NCBI GenBank assembly: GCA_948938605.1
Contig: CARAIG010000070.1
Coordinates: 1-5,490 of the forward strand
Direction: 5' to 3'
From: an uncultured Eubacteriales bacterium
GTDB taxonomy: Bacteria > Bacillota > Clostridia > Christensenellales > CAG-314
DNA length: 5,490 nt
How positions within the stretch are numbered: position 1 is the stretch's first letter; the number at the start of each line of letters is the position of its first letter. The notes beneath the pieces are model-generated. The model was given only the letters and a program-made list of their open reading frames with translations, did no database searches and was not told where the DNA came from. The position numbers and the translations under genes are program-made. Of this stretch, positions 5,358 through 5,490 are shown piece by piece.

Positions 5358-5490
5358 GCATCCACCCGCATAGCGGGTGGCTTTGCATTTTCGGGCATAG
5401 CCCTAATGTTGCAGGCTACGCACAAGTGCGTCTTTTATTGGCCTGCCAGCCATGCACAGGATTATTAGTTGCCCGTAAACGGGTCTCTTG
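5358..5490. other. hairpin-dense element at window edge, possible IS200/IS605-like end or structured RNA
   Basis: Five stems lie within 133 bases: CCACCCGC/GCGGGTGG with an ATA loop (5362-5380), GGGC/GCCC with an ATA loop (5393-5403), ACGCA/TGCGT (5418-5431), GCAGGC/GCCTGC enclosing the previous stem (5411-5446), and CCCG/CGGG with a TAAA loop (5472-5483). CGGGCA (5392-5397) can also pair with TGCCCG (5470-5475). GC content is higher than in the neighbourhood. A subterminal hairpin with short loop followed by a structured leader is typical of IS200/IS605 elements, whose transposase would lie beyond the right edge. No coding sequence is visible here, so this is a guess. A riboswitch-like or other structured RNA is an alternative. 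Confidence 0.4.

Noticed and set aside
5326..5388. Longer start for the zinc-ribbon protein
   Set aside because: The extension would run through the strong 5362-5380 hairpin and lacks an RBS, while the ATG at 5325 has AAGGAG at the right distance and gives a typical zinc-ribbon N-terminus.

Overview
The window looks like chromosomal DNA of an uncultured, fairly AT-rich clostridial (Bacillota) bacterium, probably a gut-type lineage. The evidence is the partial 16S rRNA with a full CCTCC anti-Shine-Dalgarno tail, strong AGGAG-type ribosome binding sites before nearly every gene, TATAAT-type promoters, and a DUF1622 membrane protein and flavin-reductase-like protein that resemble clostridial versions. 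I cannot place the genus from this fragment.

Layout, left to right. Bases 1-519 are the 3' third of a 16S rRNA gene. No tRNA or 23S follows. A 150-base trailer with three tandem hairpins runs straight into an intrinsic terminator near 673-700, so this 16S appears to be a stand-alone transcription unit. Bases 700-1557 hold no convincing gene. They contain a long nested hairpin (741-789), a diverged tandem duplication with a 174-base period (788-about 1130), and a cluster of short dispersed palindromic repeats of at least three families (about 1239-1495).

Bases 1558-2853 form a small regulated locus. A leftward gene for a Cys-rich 101-residue protein diverges from a rightward pair coding for a 68-residue Xre-type repressor and a SIMPL-domain protein without a signal peptide. 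Two matching 15-base palindromes sit in the promoter spacers of the two directions, which suggests that the Xre protein shuts off both sides. A two-way terminator separates this locus from a leftward alkaline-phosphatase-superfamily phosphodiesterase/pyrophosphatase gene (2950-4074). Next is a leftward DUF1622 membrane protein gene (4257-4769) with its own terminator.

The right end is rearranged. A flavin-reductase-like gene (from 4958, +) and a zinc-ribbon gene (from 5325, -) run toward each other, and both seem to lose their C-terminal parts at one junction near 5150. Upstream of the zinc-ribbon gene, 5358-5490 is packed with hairpins and resembles the structured end of a mobile element (IS200/IS605-like is my best guess) or a structured RNA cut off by the window edge. 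No complete novel system is visible. The strongest leads are the divergent operator region, the 5150 junction and the structured right edge.
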